Assembly: GCF_003076635.1 (NCBI RefSeq)
Contig: NZ_QDKG01000007.1
Coordinates: forward strand, 1-64,000
From: Sphingobacterium corticibacter
Lineage (GTDB): Bacteria > Bacteroidota > Bacteroidia > Sphingobacteriales > Sphingobacteriaceae
Length of the DNA: 64,000 nucleotides
Direction: 5' to 3'
A model generated the notes under the pieces. The model made no database searches and had not been told where the DNA came from. It saw only the letters and a program-made list of their open reading frames with translations. The translations under genes were made by a program, and so were the position numbers. How positions within the stretch are numbered: position 1 is the stretch's first letter; every line of letters starts with the position of its first letter. Positions 27,656 to 37,185 of the stretch are shown in pieces.

Positions 27656-28228
27656 TTATTCCGCTTCGCGGTTATCTTCTTCTTCGTTGAGCGGCACTTG
27701 TTTGTAGATATGCATCAAATTACGGCACATGCCATTGTAATCCAAACCATAGCCAACGACAAATTCCTTTTCGATCTCGAAACCAGTGTACAGGATATTA
27801 TCAAACTCGTATTCAACACAGGACGGCTTGATCAATAAGGTACAGACCGCGATAGATTGCACCTCTAACTTTTCCAACGCTTCCATCGTATGTTTCAGGC
27901 TATTGCCTGTATCTACGATGTCTTCCACAATGATAATGTGCCGCCCGCGCAAATCCATTTCTAAGCCCAACAATTCTTTGACATCCTGCTGTTCCGTGCC
28001 GTGATAAGAAGATAGCTTTACGAAAGACATTTCGCATGGAATCGTGATTTGCTTCAGCAGATCAGCCATAAACATAAAACAACCATTGAGTACGCCAATA
28101 AAGACCGGCATCTTATCTTCGTACTTCACGTTGATATCGATACCGATGAGGCGGGTACTTTTTAGGATTTGGTCATTATCGATCAGCAATTCAAAATCCA
28201 GATCGTCAATCGTAATATGATTATTCAT
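27656..28228 (-). CDS. hpt: Hypoxanthine phosphoribosyltransferase
   Basis: A 190-residue type I phosphoribosyltransferase for purine salvage, converting hypoxanthine or guanine plus PRPP to IMP or GMP. The PRPP-binding loop is IIIVEDIVDTGNSLKHTME (about residues 98-116), and the flexible loop region around FVKLSSYHGTEQQ and the C-terminal YTGFEIEKEFVVGYGLDYNGMCRNL fit HPRT. Its start lies 11 bases from the stop of the upstream glycosyltransferase gene on the same strand, so the two are probably one transcript. Confidence 0.94.
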   Translation of the reverse strand: MNNHITIDDLDFELLIDNDQILKSTRLIGIDINVKYEDKMPVFIGVLNGCFMFMADLLKQITIPCEMSFVKLSSYHGTEQQDVKELLGLEMDLRGRHIIIVEDIVDTGNSLKHTMEALEKLEVQSIAVCTLLIKPSCVEYEFDNILYTGFEIEKEFVVGYGLDYNGMCRNLMHIYKQVPLNEEEDNREAE

Positions 28229-28239
28229 GTATTGTGGGT

Positions 28240-30309
28240 TTATTCTTCTTCTACTTCTTCTTGTTCTTTTTTACCAAACAAGCGTTCTATCAAACTACGC
28301 CGTTGTTGCTCCTCTGCATCAATGCCGTCTATGAGATCATGCAAATCATCCGATGAAGGGATAGAATCGACGACACCGTACGGTCTTGGCGGTCGAAGAT
28401 TGGGTTGCAGCGTAACGCCGTAAAAACCGTATGCTTCGCGCACTTCTACATCATTCAGCTGATTAAGTTTAGACAATATATAGCCATAAGTATTAAAATG
28501 CCGGCGTACCCACGGTTTCAAATGCCCGGTATAATCGAAAGATGACAAACCAGTTTTCGGACGAGGAATAATGCTGGACAGAAACAAACTTTCTCCAATG
28601 TTCAGCTCATTAGGCGTTTTGCCAAAATAATAATTGGCCGCTTCGGTAACACCATATATATTTTTGCCCCACTCAATGATGTTGAGGTAGATTTCAAACA
28701 AGCGATCTTTACTGACTACTTTCGAACGCTCCATCAGCCAAACCAGCACAATCTCTTCGAACTTTCGAGTCATGGTTTTATTCCGATCTAAGTATAAGTT
28801 TTTCACTAGCTGCATGGAAATGGTACTTGCGCCGCGCTTGAAAGCGCGCTCCTTGATATTGGTCACGATAGATAGCTTGAAAGCTTCTTCTTCAAAACCG
28901 TGGTGTTGGTAGAAAAACGGATCTTCGGTATTCAATACCGTACGTTGCAAGATCGGCGCGATCTGTGTCAGATTCCGAAAGTTGGGATTGGACGGTGCGA
29001 CTACGATATCGCGTAGCTTGCTGGTATCTTCATACACGCCGTGAACAAATGGCTGATTCAAAGCTGCCACATCGGCCTTGCCCCAACGTACAATCTTCAA
29101 TTCGCGATCATCCATCTGCGAGCGAAATACCAAATCTTCCGGATTGTCGAAACCCACTTTAAAATCCAGTTGGTAAGCGATATTGCCTTTTACTTGAATG
29201 CCTTCCAAGGTTTCGAACAAGCCATTGGGAATCGCATCAAAGAAATCTTGTGCCGCAAACTTGCCTGTACTGACAGATAATTCCAGCAATTTGCTTGGGG
29301 TATGGGTGTATTTGAGTTTTGGCTTCACCACAAAATCGCGCACTTTGATCGAGGAGTTTTCTAACAACTCCACGGCATTCTCAGCTAATAAAAAACCTCC
29401 TTCGGCAGATGCTTGAGGTACGACGATGGGTTTTTCGGACAATCTGCGATGTTGTACCTGCAATTGTTCAACTTCCCAATTTCCAGACAATTTCAATTGA
29501 TCTTTGCCGTGTCGTTTGATCTCTTTCAGATCGAAGGTTACTTCTTTAAAACGCACTGCCAAGCCCAATCGACTACGCAAGAAAGGAACTTCCATATCTG
29601 GGCGATCCGACGTAACGGTTACGCTAAACTCTTCATCATCGCTATCTATCTGGCCTTTGAGATTCCATTTATCACTCACCTCATTCAAGAATACATCCAC
29701 GTCATAGCGACCGTTGCGCATTTTCCCTTCGGGAACGTGTAATCCTTGCACGCCCGAGCTATCCTGATAGGTCACGTGCACTTCTTGCAGATCTAAATTG
29801 GATGGAATCTTATCGAATGCTTGGCGGATTAAACGATCTACCTTTTGTGCTAAGCTACTTTTCGTAGTGGTCGTATCTTTTGTAGCGGCATTATTCTTAC
29901 GAAACAAGAAATCGTAGTTGCTGCGATCACCTTCTTTTACCATGGTCAACGAAGCGTGATCCATCCCAACAGCCTCCAGCTTGATGCGCTTGCGCAATAA
30001 AGGCCACAGCTCGACCGATACCTGCAATTGCTCCACCGCCATTAACTGCGCCGCAGAATCTGGAATCACCGTCACGCCTTTTAGTGCTACGGTACTTAAT
30101 CCGGCGAAGCCGTAATCATCCACGCGCAACGTAAGGCCATACTCGTCCTTTAATTGTTTCTGTGCACGAACCATCGCGCGGTCTAACAAACCTTGACGCA
30201 CCGAAAAATAATAGATAAAGCCAATCGCCAGCAAGAGCAACAAAGCAGCCAGAGAAATGAAAAGCCATTTTTTCTGTTGCGCGGTGATAGGAATCTTCTT
30301 TGCAAACAT
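28240..30309 (-). CDS. AsmA-like/GT51 fusion: peptidoglycan glycosyltransferase-like membrane protein
   Basis: A 689-residue single-pass membrane protein. After a cytoplasmic start and one transmembrane helix (about residues 14-35) comes a long periplasmic beta-rich region (about 40-400) resembling AsmA-family repeats, for example WPLLRKRIKLEAVGMDHASL. The C-terminal part (about 440-640) is a GT51 transglycosylase: TEDPFFYQHHGFEEEA with the catalytic Glu, KRGASTISMQLVKNLYL, KFEEIVLVWLMERS, EIYLNIIEWGKNIYGV and IGESLFLSSIIPRPK. There is no penicillin-binding domain, so it would polymerise lipid II only. The tail is Glu/Lys-rich. I chose the ATG at 30309, before the transmembrane segment. It probably forms an operon with hpt. 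Confidence 0.87.
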   Translation of the reverse strand: MFAKKIPITAQQKKWLFISLAALLLLLAIGFIYYFSVRQGLLDRAMVRAQKQLKDEYGLTLRVDDYGFAGLSTVALKGVTVIPDSAAQLMAVEQLQVSVELWPLLRKRIKLEAVGMDHASLTMVKEGDRSNYDFLFRKNNAATKDTTTTKSSLAQKVDRLIRQAFDKIPSNLDLQEVHVTYQDSSGVQGLHVPEGKMRNGRYDVDVFLNEVSDKWNLKGQIDSDDEEFSVTVTSDRPDMEVPFLRSRLGLAVRFKEVTFDLKEIKRHGKDQLKLSGNWEVEQLQVQHRRLSEKPIVVPQASAEGGFLLAENAVELLENSSIKVRDFVVKPKLKYTHTPSKLLELSVSTGKFAAQDFFDAIPNGLFETLEGIQVKGNIAYQLDFKVGFDNPEDLVFRSQMDDRELKIVRWGKADVAALNQPFVHGVYEDTSKLRDIVVAPSNPNFRNLTQIAPILQRTVLNTEDPFFYQHHGFEEEAFKLSIVTNIKERAFKRGASTISMQLVKNLYLDRNKTMTRKFEEIVLVWLMERSKVVSKDRLFEIYLNIIEWGKNIYGVTEAANYYFGKTPNELNIGESLFLSSIIPRPKTGLSSFDYTGHLKPWVRRHFNTYGYILSKLNQLNDVEVREAYGFYGVTLQPNLRPPRPYGVVDSIPSSDDLHDLIDGIDAEEQQRRSLIERLFGKKEQEEVEEE

Positions 30310-30409
30310 AACGTGAATTTCTTCGGGTAATGTGATGTGAAAGTACGGGTTAAAAATAGACAAAAAACATTAAAAACATCCAAATGACAAGAGTATGCAC
30401 CGCATTATT

Positions 30410-30417
30410 TAGCTTTG
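30410..30417 (+). promoter_or_regulatory. Promoter -7 element for the Mrp-type ATPase gene
   Basis: TAGCTTTG, an exact TAnnTTTG match, 18 bases before the ATG at 30436. No clear TTTG lies at the expected distance upstream. Confidence 0.45.
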
Positions 30418-30435
30418 TAGCTCCAACGAAAGATA

Positions 30436-31494
30436 ATGATTACGCAAGAACAAATTCTACATGCGCTTGGTCACGTCGAAGAACCTGATTTAAAAAAGGA
30501 TCTCGTGACGCTGAACATGATCCAAAATATAGAGATCCTTCCCAACAAAATCCGGTTTGATGTGGTATTGACAACGCCTGCTTGTCCGCTCAAAGGACAT
30601 ATCGAGCATGCTTGTCGCAATGCCATCAGTCTATTTGTTTCCAAAGAGATCGCCGTGGACATCAACATGACCTCACGCGTGATCGCTGCCGACAACAATC
30701 AGCTGAAAGGCATCAAAAACATTATTTTGGTTTCTTCTGGTAAAGGCGGTGTCGGTAAATCTACTGTAGCAGCGAACTTAGCCTTAGCGCTTAGCCAGCA
30801 AGGTGCTCGCACGGGTTTGCTTGATGCAGATATCTACGGTCCTTCGCTGCCCATTATGTTTGGCTTGGAAGGCGCGAAGCCTCAATCCACGCAAACCGCA
30901 GACGGAAAAACCAAAATCCTGCCGATCGAAAAGTTCGGACTGAAATTGTTGAGCATTGGCTTCTTTACAGATCCTAATCAGCCGATTCCATGGCGCGGCC
31001 CAATGGCGACTTCTGCCATCAAACAGCTTTTCAATGATGCTGATTGGGGTGAGATCGATTACTTGGTGGTCGATATGCCGCCGGGAACAGGTGACATTCA
31101 CATTACCGTATCACAAACTTATCCGATCTCTGGAGCCGTGATTGTAACCACACCGCAACATGTTGCTTTAGCAGATGCAATCAAAGGAATGGCGATGTAC
31201 CGTATGGAAGGTATCAATGTGCCTATTTTGGGCATTATTGAAAACATGGCGTACTTCACGCCAGCAGAATTGCCAGATAAGCAATATTATATTTTTGGAA
31301 AAGACGGCGGCAAGCGATTAGCTACCGAAAATAACGTGCCTTTCTTGGGCGAAATACCACTCGTAAAAGCAGTTGCAGACGCGGGCGACAATGGTTTCCC
31401 GATCTTGTTGGACGATCAGGAGCCAGTGGCAGCAGCGTACGGACAGATCGCTGGCCGTGTGGCGCAAGAATTATCTATTCTGGCAAATACCTAA
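30436..31494 (+). CDS. Mrp/NBP35-type Fe-S cluster carrier ATPase (ApbC family)
   Basis: A 352-residue cytoplasmic protein with an N-terminal MIP18/DUF59 domain (about residues 1-85, ILHALGHVEEPDLKKDLVTLNM) and a ParA/MinD-like P-loop ATPase domain. The deviant Walker A is VSSGKGGVGKSTVAANLA (about residues 100-117), then GLLDADIYGPSLP and YLVVDMPPGTGDIH. Proteins of this family bind and transfer iron-sulphur clusters to apo-proteins. In E. coli Mrp a CXXC pair in the C-terminal half holds the cluster; I see no CXXC here, so cluster binding should not be assumed. It is followed 31 bases later by aminopeptidase P on the same strand. Confidence 0.9.
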   Translation: MITQEQILHALGHVEEPDLKKDLVTLNMIQNIEILPNKIRFDVVLTTPACPLKGHIEHACRNAISLFVSKEIAVDINMTSRVIAADNNQLKGIKNIILVSSGKGGVGKSTVAANLALALSQQGARTGLLDADIYGPSLPIMFGLEGAKPQSTQTADGKTKILPIEKFGLKLLSIGFFTDPNQPIPWRGPMATSAIKQLFNDADWGEIDYLVVDMPPGTGDIHITVSQTYPISGAVIVTTPQHVALADAIKGMAMYRMEGINVPILGIIENMAYFTPAELPDKQYYIFGKDGGKRLATENNVPFLGEIPLVKAVADAGDNGFPILLDDQEPVAAAYGQIAGRVAQELSILANT

Positions 31495-31525
31495 GTAGAT
31501 TTTTTAGCACAAAACAACATCACAT

Positions 31526-33301
31526 ATGGAACACATTAAAAAGCTGGCAGCTATTCGCGAATCCATGGCGGAGCGCAGTATAGACGCCTATATTATTCCT
31601 TCGGCAGATCCACATATCAGCGAATACCTTCCCGATCGCTTCAAAGCGATTGCTTGGACTTCGGGATTTACTGGATCTGCAGGTACGTTGGTGATTACAC
31701 AAGATTTTGCGGGATTATGGACCGATGCGCGTTATTTCGTGCAAGGCCGTGAGCAGCTCATAGACACTGGTTTTGAATTGGTAAAACTCAAAATACAGCA
31801 CAAAGCAGAATATGTAGAGTGGCTGGCCGAAAAGTTCAGCAAAGGAAATACCGTTGCTTTCGATGGTAATCTGACTTCGTTGCTTTTGGCAAAAACCATC
31901 AAAAAAAAGTTGGAACCACTGGGCATTGCGATCGATGGCGGTATAGATATATTAGACGCCGCTTGGGAAGACAGACCATTGCTTCCGACCGATGCAGCTT
32001 ACCTCATTCATCCGGATACGACCGGCCAAGATGCGGCCAGCAAGATTGCCGCTATTCGCCTCAAAATGGAGAAGCTGCATGTGCAGGCGCATATCATTTC
32101 TTCTTTAGATGACTTGGCTTGGATATTGAATATTCGGGGTAATGATGTGCCCTGCAATCCAGTGGTACTCGGTTTCTTGATTATAGAATTGGAGCGTGCA
32201 ACGCTCTTCATTGACAACACCAAATTGTCGGCAGCCGATCAAGCGGCGCTGAATGCCGCAGGTGTTGACATAAAACCATATGACAGCGTGCATACCGCTG
32301 TTCAGCAATTGGCCGTAGAGCAGATCCTGATTGATCCGAAACGGACTTGTTACGCTGTTTACGAAAGCATTCCTGCGTCAGTGAAGGTTTTGGAAGACAC
32401 GAATCCCTCTACCTTTTTGAAGGCCGTGAAAAATCCGACCGAAGTAAGCTTTTCGCGCGAAACGATGCTGAAAGATGGGGTAGCGCTCACGCGTTTCTTC
32501 AAATGGTTGGAGGAGAATGTAGGCAATGAAAACCTGACGGAGATCAGCATATCGGACAAACTGCGCACGTTTCGTGCAGCGCAGGATGGTTTTGTAGACA
32601 TTTCATTCGATACTATTGCTGGATATTTGGAGCATGGCGCTTTGCCACATTATAAAGCGACGCCCAAAAGTGATGCTACACTAAAACCTAGCGGATTGTT
32701 ATTGGTAGATTCGGGCGGCCAATATACTTCTGGCACGACTGATATTACACGTGTTGTCTCTTTGGGAAACATTACTTCGGAAGAAAAGGAAGATTATACC
32801 ATTGTGTTAAAAGGTCTGATCGAGGGATCTATGGCTGTTTTCCCACAAGGTACACGCGGCTATCAGATTGATGCAATCACACGTCGCCCGATCTGGGAAA
32901 CCTTGCGAAACTACGGACATGGTACCGGACATGGTGTAGGTTTTTTCCTGAATGTGCATGAAGGACCACAAGTCTTAAATCCATCAAACGTGGATGTCGC
33001 GATAGAAGAAGGCATGATCTCTTCGATAGAACCAGGCTTGTACCGCGAAGGATCTTATGGTATCCGCATCGAGAATCTGGTTTTGAGCCGTAATTTATCT
33101 CATAATGAGTTTGGTGATTTCATGGATTTCGAAACGTTGACGATCTGCTATATCGCTACTGACTTGGTAAATACGGCATTGTTGGATCAAAAACACATTG
33201 ACTGGCTCAATCAATATAACGATTGGACGTACAATCAGCTAGCGCCACTGCTCACAGAAGAAGAAGGAGCTTGGTTGAAAGAGAAAACTCAAGCTATTTA
33301 A
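31526..33301 (+). CDS. Xaa-Pro aminopeptidase (M24B, three-domain type)
   Basis: A 591-residue metallopeptidase like eukaryotic-type XPNPEP1, which removes an N-terminal residue before proline. Two creatinase-like N-terminal domains (about residues 1-310, with FTGSAGTLVITQDFAGLWTDARY) precede the pita-bread catalytic domain. The dimetal ligands are visible: Asp in LLVDSGGQY, Asp in GTTDITRVV, His in GHGTGHGVGFFLNVHEGP, Glu in ISSIEPGLY and Glu in GIRIENLVL. Length fits the three-domain class rather than the shorter E. coli PepP. It is cytoplasmic, with no signal peptide. Confidence 0.93.
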   Translation: MEHIKKLAAIRESMAERSIDAYIIPSADPHISEYLPDRFKAIAWTSGFTGSAGTLVITQDFAGLWTDARYFVQGREQLIDTGFELVKLKIQHKAEYVEWLAEKFSKGNTVAFDGNLTSLLLAKTIKKKLEPLGIAIDGGIDILDAAWEDRPLLPTDAAYLIHPDTTGQDAASKIAAIRLKMEKLHVQAHIISSLDDLAWILNIRGNDVPCNPVVLGFLIIELERATLFIDNTKLSAADQAALNAAGVDIKPYDSVHTAVQQLAVEQILIDPKRTCYAVYESIPASVKVLEDTNPSTFLKAVKNPTEVSFSRETMLKDGVALTRFFKWLEENVGNENLTEISISDKLRTFRAAQDGFVDISFDTIAGYLEHGALPHYKATPKSDATLKPSGLLLVDSGGQYTSGTTDITRVVSLGNITSEEKEDYTIVLKGLIEGSMAVFPQGTRGYQIDAITRRPIWETLRNYGHGTGHGVGFFLNVHEGPQVLNPSNVDVAIEEGMISSIEPGLYREGSYGIRIENLVLSRNLSHNEFGDFMDFETLTICYIATDLVNTALLDQKHIDWLNQYNDWTYNQLAPLLTEEEGAWLKEKTQAI

Positions 33302-33320
33302 ATAAATAAGAGAGATACGA

Positions 33321-33355
33321 AGGTCTTACTGCAATGAGTAGTAAGACCTTTTTTA
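33321..33355 (+). terminator. Terminator of the aminopeptidase P gene
   Basis: Stem AGGTCTTACT (33321-33330) and AGTAAGACCT (33340-33349), nine-base loop, then a T-run to 33355. It lies 20 bases after the stop. The open frame of the next gene reaches back into this hairpin, which argues for the later start there. Confidence 0.87.
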
Positions 33356-33408
33356 ATCTTACACCAGTTCTTCGTTGCTTTCTCAAAATGCATCCCGATA
33401 TTTGCTGT

Positions 33409-34821
33409 ATGCCAAAGCTAAAATCACTTTTTCTACTTTCTATTATACTAGCCTTCACTAGTACGCAAGCGCAAAACCTTAGCAGCAAAATCTCCACAGC
33501 TTTCAATCAGTTTCGCAGCGAAGGTGGATTGACGACACAGCAGGCCGCCTTGATTGTTACCGATTCAAAAACGGGACATGTCGTATTTGAGCATCAAGCA
33601 AATACTGGAATGGCTACTGCTTCGACCTTGAAGGTGATAACGAGCATTACCGCATTCGAATTGTTAGGCTCCGATTATCAATACAGCACGACCATATCTT
33701 ACACTGGTGCGATCGATAAACTGGGAAATCTTGACGGCGATATTATTATAAAAGGCAGCGGCGACCCGACTTTAGGCAGTGATCGATACGCTTCTACGCA
33801 AGCAGAAAATATCTTAGATAATTGGACTTTTGCGATTAAACAATTGGGCATTAAACGTATTCGCGGTCGTATCATTGGTGACGATACTATATTCGACGGT
33901 AATCAAGTGCCGACGGGTTGGCCAGCGGCAGACATTGGCAATTATTATGGAGCTGGTGTTTCGGGACTTAATTGGAAAGAGAATAAAGCGGGTATTACTT
34001 TCTCGCCCGCAGCGGTTGGCAAACCAGCAGCTATTAAAAAGTTATCAGTAGATCTGAGTTACCTCAGCATCCGCAATGAAGTGACTACTGGAAATGCGGG
34101 CACAGGCGACAAGGTATTTGGTTTTTCTACACCATACGCCAATTCCATCCTGTTAAAAGGTAGTTATGGCAAAGACCTGAATAAAACCATCGAGATCTCT
34201 ATTCCGGATCCGGCCTATCAGCTCGCACACGATTTGAAAGCAAATCTGATACAGGAAGGCATATTGGTAGATGGCGTGGCGGCTTCTGCATATAAACTTC
34301 ACAATTATGTAGCATCTATAGGCAAAACCATTGCAACGCATCAGTCGCCCGCATTAGCGGAGATCATTTATTGGTTTAATCACAAAAGCATTAACCTATT
34401 TGGTGAAGCCTTATTGAAAACCATCGGACGCGAGCAGAAAAATGTAAAAACTACGGCAGAAAGCGCCCAGTACGTTATTGCGCATTGGAACAAAACCTTA
34501 CGCATTCCTACTGCGGATCTAGGAATGCTAGATGGTTCTGGTTTATCGCCTGCAAACCGTGTGACGGCCAATGCGATGAACCGAATCATGCAATACGCTT
34601 GTAGCAGGCCGTGGTACGCTGACTTCTATAAGAGTCTGCCTACGATCAACCAAATGAAAATGAAAAGTGGTACGATTGGCGGCGTGCTCGGCTACAGTGG
34701 ATTTCAGACTAGCAAGGCTGGGCAAGAGCTGACCTTCACCCTTTTTGTCAATAATTACAAAGGCAGCACGGCGACTATGCGTCAACGTATGTTCAAATTA
34801 CTGAACGTGTTAAAACAATAG
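33409..34821 (+). CDS. dacB: D-alanyl-D-alanine carboxypeptidase/endopeptidase (PBP4, S13 family)
   Basis: A 470-residue secreted peptidoglycan hydrolase. The signal peptide (about residues 1-22) ends at TQAQ. The serine-peptidase motifs of family S13 are visible: SXXK as STLK in TGMATASTLKVITSI, an SXN-type motif in the segment DGSGLSPANRV, and KSG (the KTG equivalent) in MKSGTIGGVLG. The large insertion between the first and second motifs, typical of PBP4, is present. Such enzymes trim or cut peptide crosslinks in the periplasm. The frame opens at 33334, but that start would lie inside the preceding terminator hairpin; the ATG at 33409 begins a proper signal peptide. Confidence 0.92.
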   Translation: MPKLKSLFLLSIILAFTSTQAQNLSSKISTAFNQFRSEGGLTTQQAALIVTDSKTGHVVFEHQANTGMATASTLKVITSITAFELLGSDYQYSTTISYTGAIDKLGNLDGDIIIKGSGDPTLGSDRYASTQAENILDNWTFAIKQLGIKRIRGRIIGDDTIFDGNQVPTGWPAADIGNYYGAGVSGLNWKENKAGITFSPAAVGKPAAIKKLSVDLSYLSIRNEVTTGNAGTGDKVFGFSTPYANSILLKGSYGKDLNKTIEISIPDPAYQLAHDLKANLIQEGILVDGVAASAYKLHNYVASIGKTIATHQSPALAEIIYWFNHKSINLFGEALLKTIGREQKNVKTTAESAQYVIAHWNKTLRIPTADLGMLDGSGLSPANRVTANAMNRIMQYACSRPWYADFYKSLPTINQMKMKSGTIGGVLGYSGFQTSKAGQELTFTLFVNNYKGSTATMRQRMFKLLNVLKQ

Positions 34822-34844
34822 TTCTTCAAGTCATGGAATAATAA

Positions 34845-34852
34845 TAGATTTG
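34845..34852 (+). promoter_or_regulatory. Promoter -7 element for maeB
   Basis: TAGATTTG, an exact TAnnTTTG match, 39 bases before the maeB start. No strong TTTG is present at the expected distance upstream. Confidence 0.42.
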
Positions 34853-34891
34853 TACCCACAAACATAAACTTATACATCAAAACAGAATTCA

Positions 34892-37168
34892 ATGAGCAGT
34901 TCAAATAGAAAAAAGGACGCGTTACGTTACCACTCATCCGGTCGTCCGGGCAAGATTGCGGTAGTCCCTACCAAACCTCACAGTTCACAGCGGGATTTAT
35001 CATTAGCCTATTCACCAGGGGTGGCAGAGCCGTGTTTGGCGATTGCCGAGAACAGCGAAGATGCGTACAAGTACACCGCCAAAGGTAATTTGGTGGCGGT
35101 TATTTCTAATGGTACTGCCGTATTAGGATTAGGAGACATCGGTGCACAAGCCGGCAAACCGGTGATGGAAGGAAAAGGTTTGTTGTTTAAAATCTTTGCC
35201 GACATCGATGTATTCGACTTAGAATTGGACACGAAAAATGTAGATGAGTTCGTTAAAATCGTCAAAGCCTTAGAGCCAACTTTCGGAGGTATCAACTTGG
35301 AAGACATCAAAGCTCCAGAATGTTTCGAAATCGAGCGCAGACTGAAAGCGGAAATGAATATTCCGGTGATGCACGATGATCAGCACGGTACTGCGATTAT
35401 ATCTGGTGCTGCCTTGATTAACTCTTGTGAGCTACAACAAAAAGATATCAGCCAAGTAAAAATTGTGGTAAACGGCGCTGGTGCTGCCGCAATCTCTTGT
35501 ACTGCGATGTATATCGCGGTAGGTGCTAAAAAAGAAAACATCGTGATGTTGGATAGTAAAGGAGTTATTCGCAGTGATCGCGAAAACTTGGATCCTAGCA
35601 AAGCGGAATGGGCAACGGATCGCGATATTACGACCTTAGCCGATGCAGTGAAAGATAGCGATGTATTCATCGGATTGTCTGCTGCAGATGTTTTGACGCC
35701 AGAAATGTTGCAATCTATGGCGGCTAAACCAATCGTATTAGCAATGGCTAACCCGAATCCAGAGATCGCGTACGATCTAGCTTGCGCAACTCGTACCGAT
35801 ATCATCATGGGAACGGGTCGTTCTGACTTCCCTAACCAAGTAAATAATGTATTAGGTTTCCCTTACATCTTCCGTGGTGCATTGGATGTACGTGCAACTG
35901 CCATCAACGAGGAGATGAAGATCGCCGCGGTGCATGCTATTGCCAAATTGGCAAAAGAACCTGTTCCAGAAGAAGTAAACCAAGCATATAATACCAATAA
36001 TCTTCGTTTTGGTGAGGATTATGTCATCCCGAAACCAACCGATCCACGCTTGATTACCGAGGTATCCATTGCAGTAGCTAAAGCGGCGATTGAATCTGGC
36101 GTAGCGCGCAAAACGATTGAAGATTGGGATGAATATAAAACAGAATTACGCAAGCGCTTAGGTAAAGATGATGGCATCATGCGGACGCTGTCTGCCCGCG
36201 CGCAGAACAATCCTAAACGCGTGGTATTTGCCGAAGCAGATAACTACAAAACATTGCGCGCAGCGCAAATCGTGCAAGAAGAAGGCATTGCTATTCCGAT
36301 CTTGTTGGGCGACGAAGAACGCATTCGTCATATCATTGAAGAATATGCTTTCGAATTGGACGGCACACAGATCATCGATCCTAGCAAACAAGTGAAAACA
36401 GATACGTTTAAGCAATTTGTGGATCACCTGTATACCAAACGCCAGCGTCGTGGTATCAGCCGTTTAGAAGCTGAAAAATTGATCCGTGGCAACCGCAACT
36501 ATTATGCAGCTTCGATGGTCGAGTTTGGTCAAGCGGATACTTTTATTTCTGGATTGACACGCAGTTATGCGAATACTATTCGTCCTGCGTTACAAGTAAT
36601 TGGTGCAAAACCAGGAAGCCGTGTTGCGGGTATGTACATGATGCTAACGAAGAAAGGACCGATTTTCTTGGCCGATACGACCGTGAATGAAGATCCTTGT
36701 CCGGAAGATTTAGCGGAAATCACCATCTTGGTAAACAACGCGGTGAAAGAGCGCTTTAATATTACACCACGCATTGCGATGTTATCGTACTCCAACTTTG
36801 GCTCAAGCGAAGGTCGCGTAGCCGATAAGGTACGTCAAGCGGTAAAAATCTTACATGATAAAGCACCAGACATTATTGTAGATGGCGACTTGCAAGCCAA
36901 TTTTGCGTTGAATAAAGAGATGTTAAATGCAAACTTCCCGTTCAGTAAATTGAATGGCGAAGCAGCAAATACCTTGATATTCCCGAACTTAGAATCAGGT
37001 AATATTGCTTACAAATTACTGCAAGAAGTAGGTGAAGCCGAAGCTGTCGGACCAATCTTATTGGGTATGAACAAGCCGGTTCACGTTTTGCAGTTGGATA
37101 GCTCGGTGCGTGAGATCGTCAACATGGTAAAAATTGCCGTGGTAGATGCACAATCCAGAGAAAACTAA
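34892..37168 (+). CDS. maeB: NADP-dependent malic enzyme with phosphotransacetylase-like domain
   Basis: A 758-residue MaeB-type enzyme that decarboxylates malate to pyruvate. The malic-enzyme part (about residues 1-425) shows SLAYSPGVAEPCLAIAE, GLGDIGAQAGKPVMEGKG, HDDQHGTAIISGAALINSCEL and the Rossmann KIVVNGAGAAAISCTAMY. The C-terminal 330 residues resemble phosphate acetyltransferase (RVVFAEADNYKTLRAAQIVQEEG, EDLAEITILVNNAV, LEVGEAEAVGPILLGM-like end) and are thought to be regulatory, sensing acetyl-CoA, in MaeB. Length equals the E. coli enzyme. ruvA follows after 17 bases and may share the transcript. Confidence 0.95.
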   Translation: MSSSNRKKDALRYHSSGRPGKIAVVPTKPHSSQRDLSLAYSPGVAEPCLAIAENSEDAYKYTAKGNLVAVISNGTAVLGLGDIGAQAGKPVMEGKGLLFKIFADIDVFDLELDTKNVDEFVKIVKALEPTFGGINLEDIKAPECFEIERRLKAEMNIPVMHDDQHGTAIISGAALINSCELQQKDISQVKIVVNGAGAAAISCTAMYIAVGAKKENIVMLDSKGVIRSDRENLDPSKAEWATDRDITTLADAVKDSDVFIGLSAADVLTPEMLQSMAAKPIVLAMANPNPEIAYDLACATRTDIIMGTGRSDFPNQVNNVLGFPYIFRGALDVRATAINEEMKIAAVHAIAKLAKEPVPEEVNQAYNTNNLRFGEDYVIPKPTDPRLITEVSIAVAKAAIESGVARKTIEDWDEYKTELRKRLGKDDGIMRTLSARAQNNPKRVVFAEADNYKTLRAAQIVQEEGIAIPILLGDEERIRHIIEEYAFELDGTQIIDPSKQVKTDTFKQFVDHLYTKRQRRGISRLEAEKLIRGNRNYYAASMVEFGQADTFISGLTRSYANTIRPALQVIGAKPGSRVAGMYMMLTKKGPIFLADTTVNEDPCPEDLAEITILVNNAVKERFNITPRIAMLSYSNFGSSEGRVADKVRQAVKILHDKAPDIIVDGDLQANFALNKEMLNANFPFSKLNGEAANTLIFPNLESGNIAYKLLQEVGEAEAVGPILLGMNKPVHVLQLDSSVREIVNMVKIAVVDAQSREN

Positions 37169-37185
37169 TATTCTAACAAAAAACT

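Noticed and set aside
33334-33408. Upstream extension of the PBP4 gene
   Set aside because: The extension lies in and after the preceding terminator hairpin and would push the signal peptide inward; ATG 33409 fits better.
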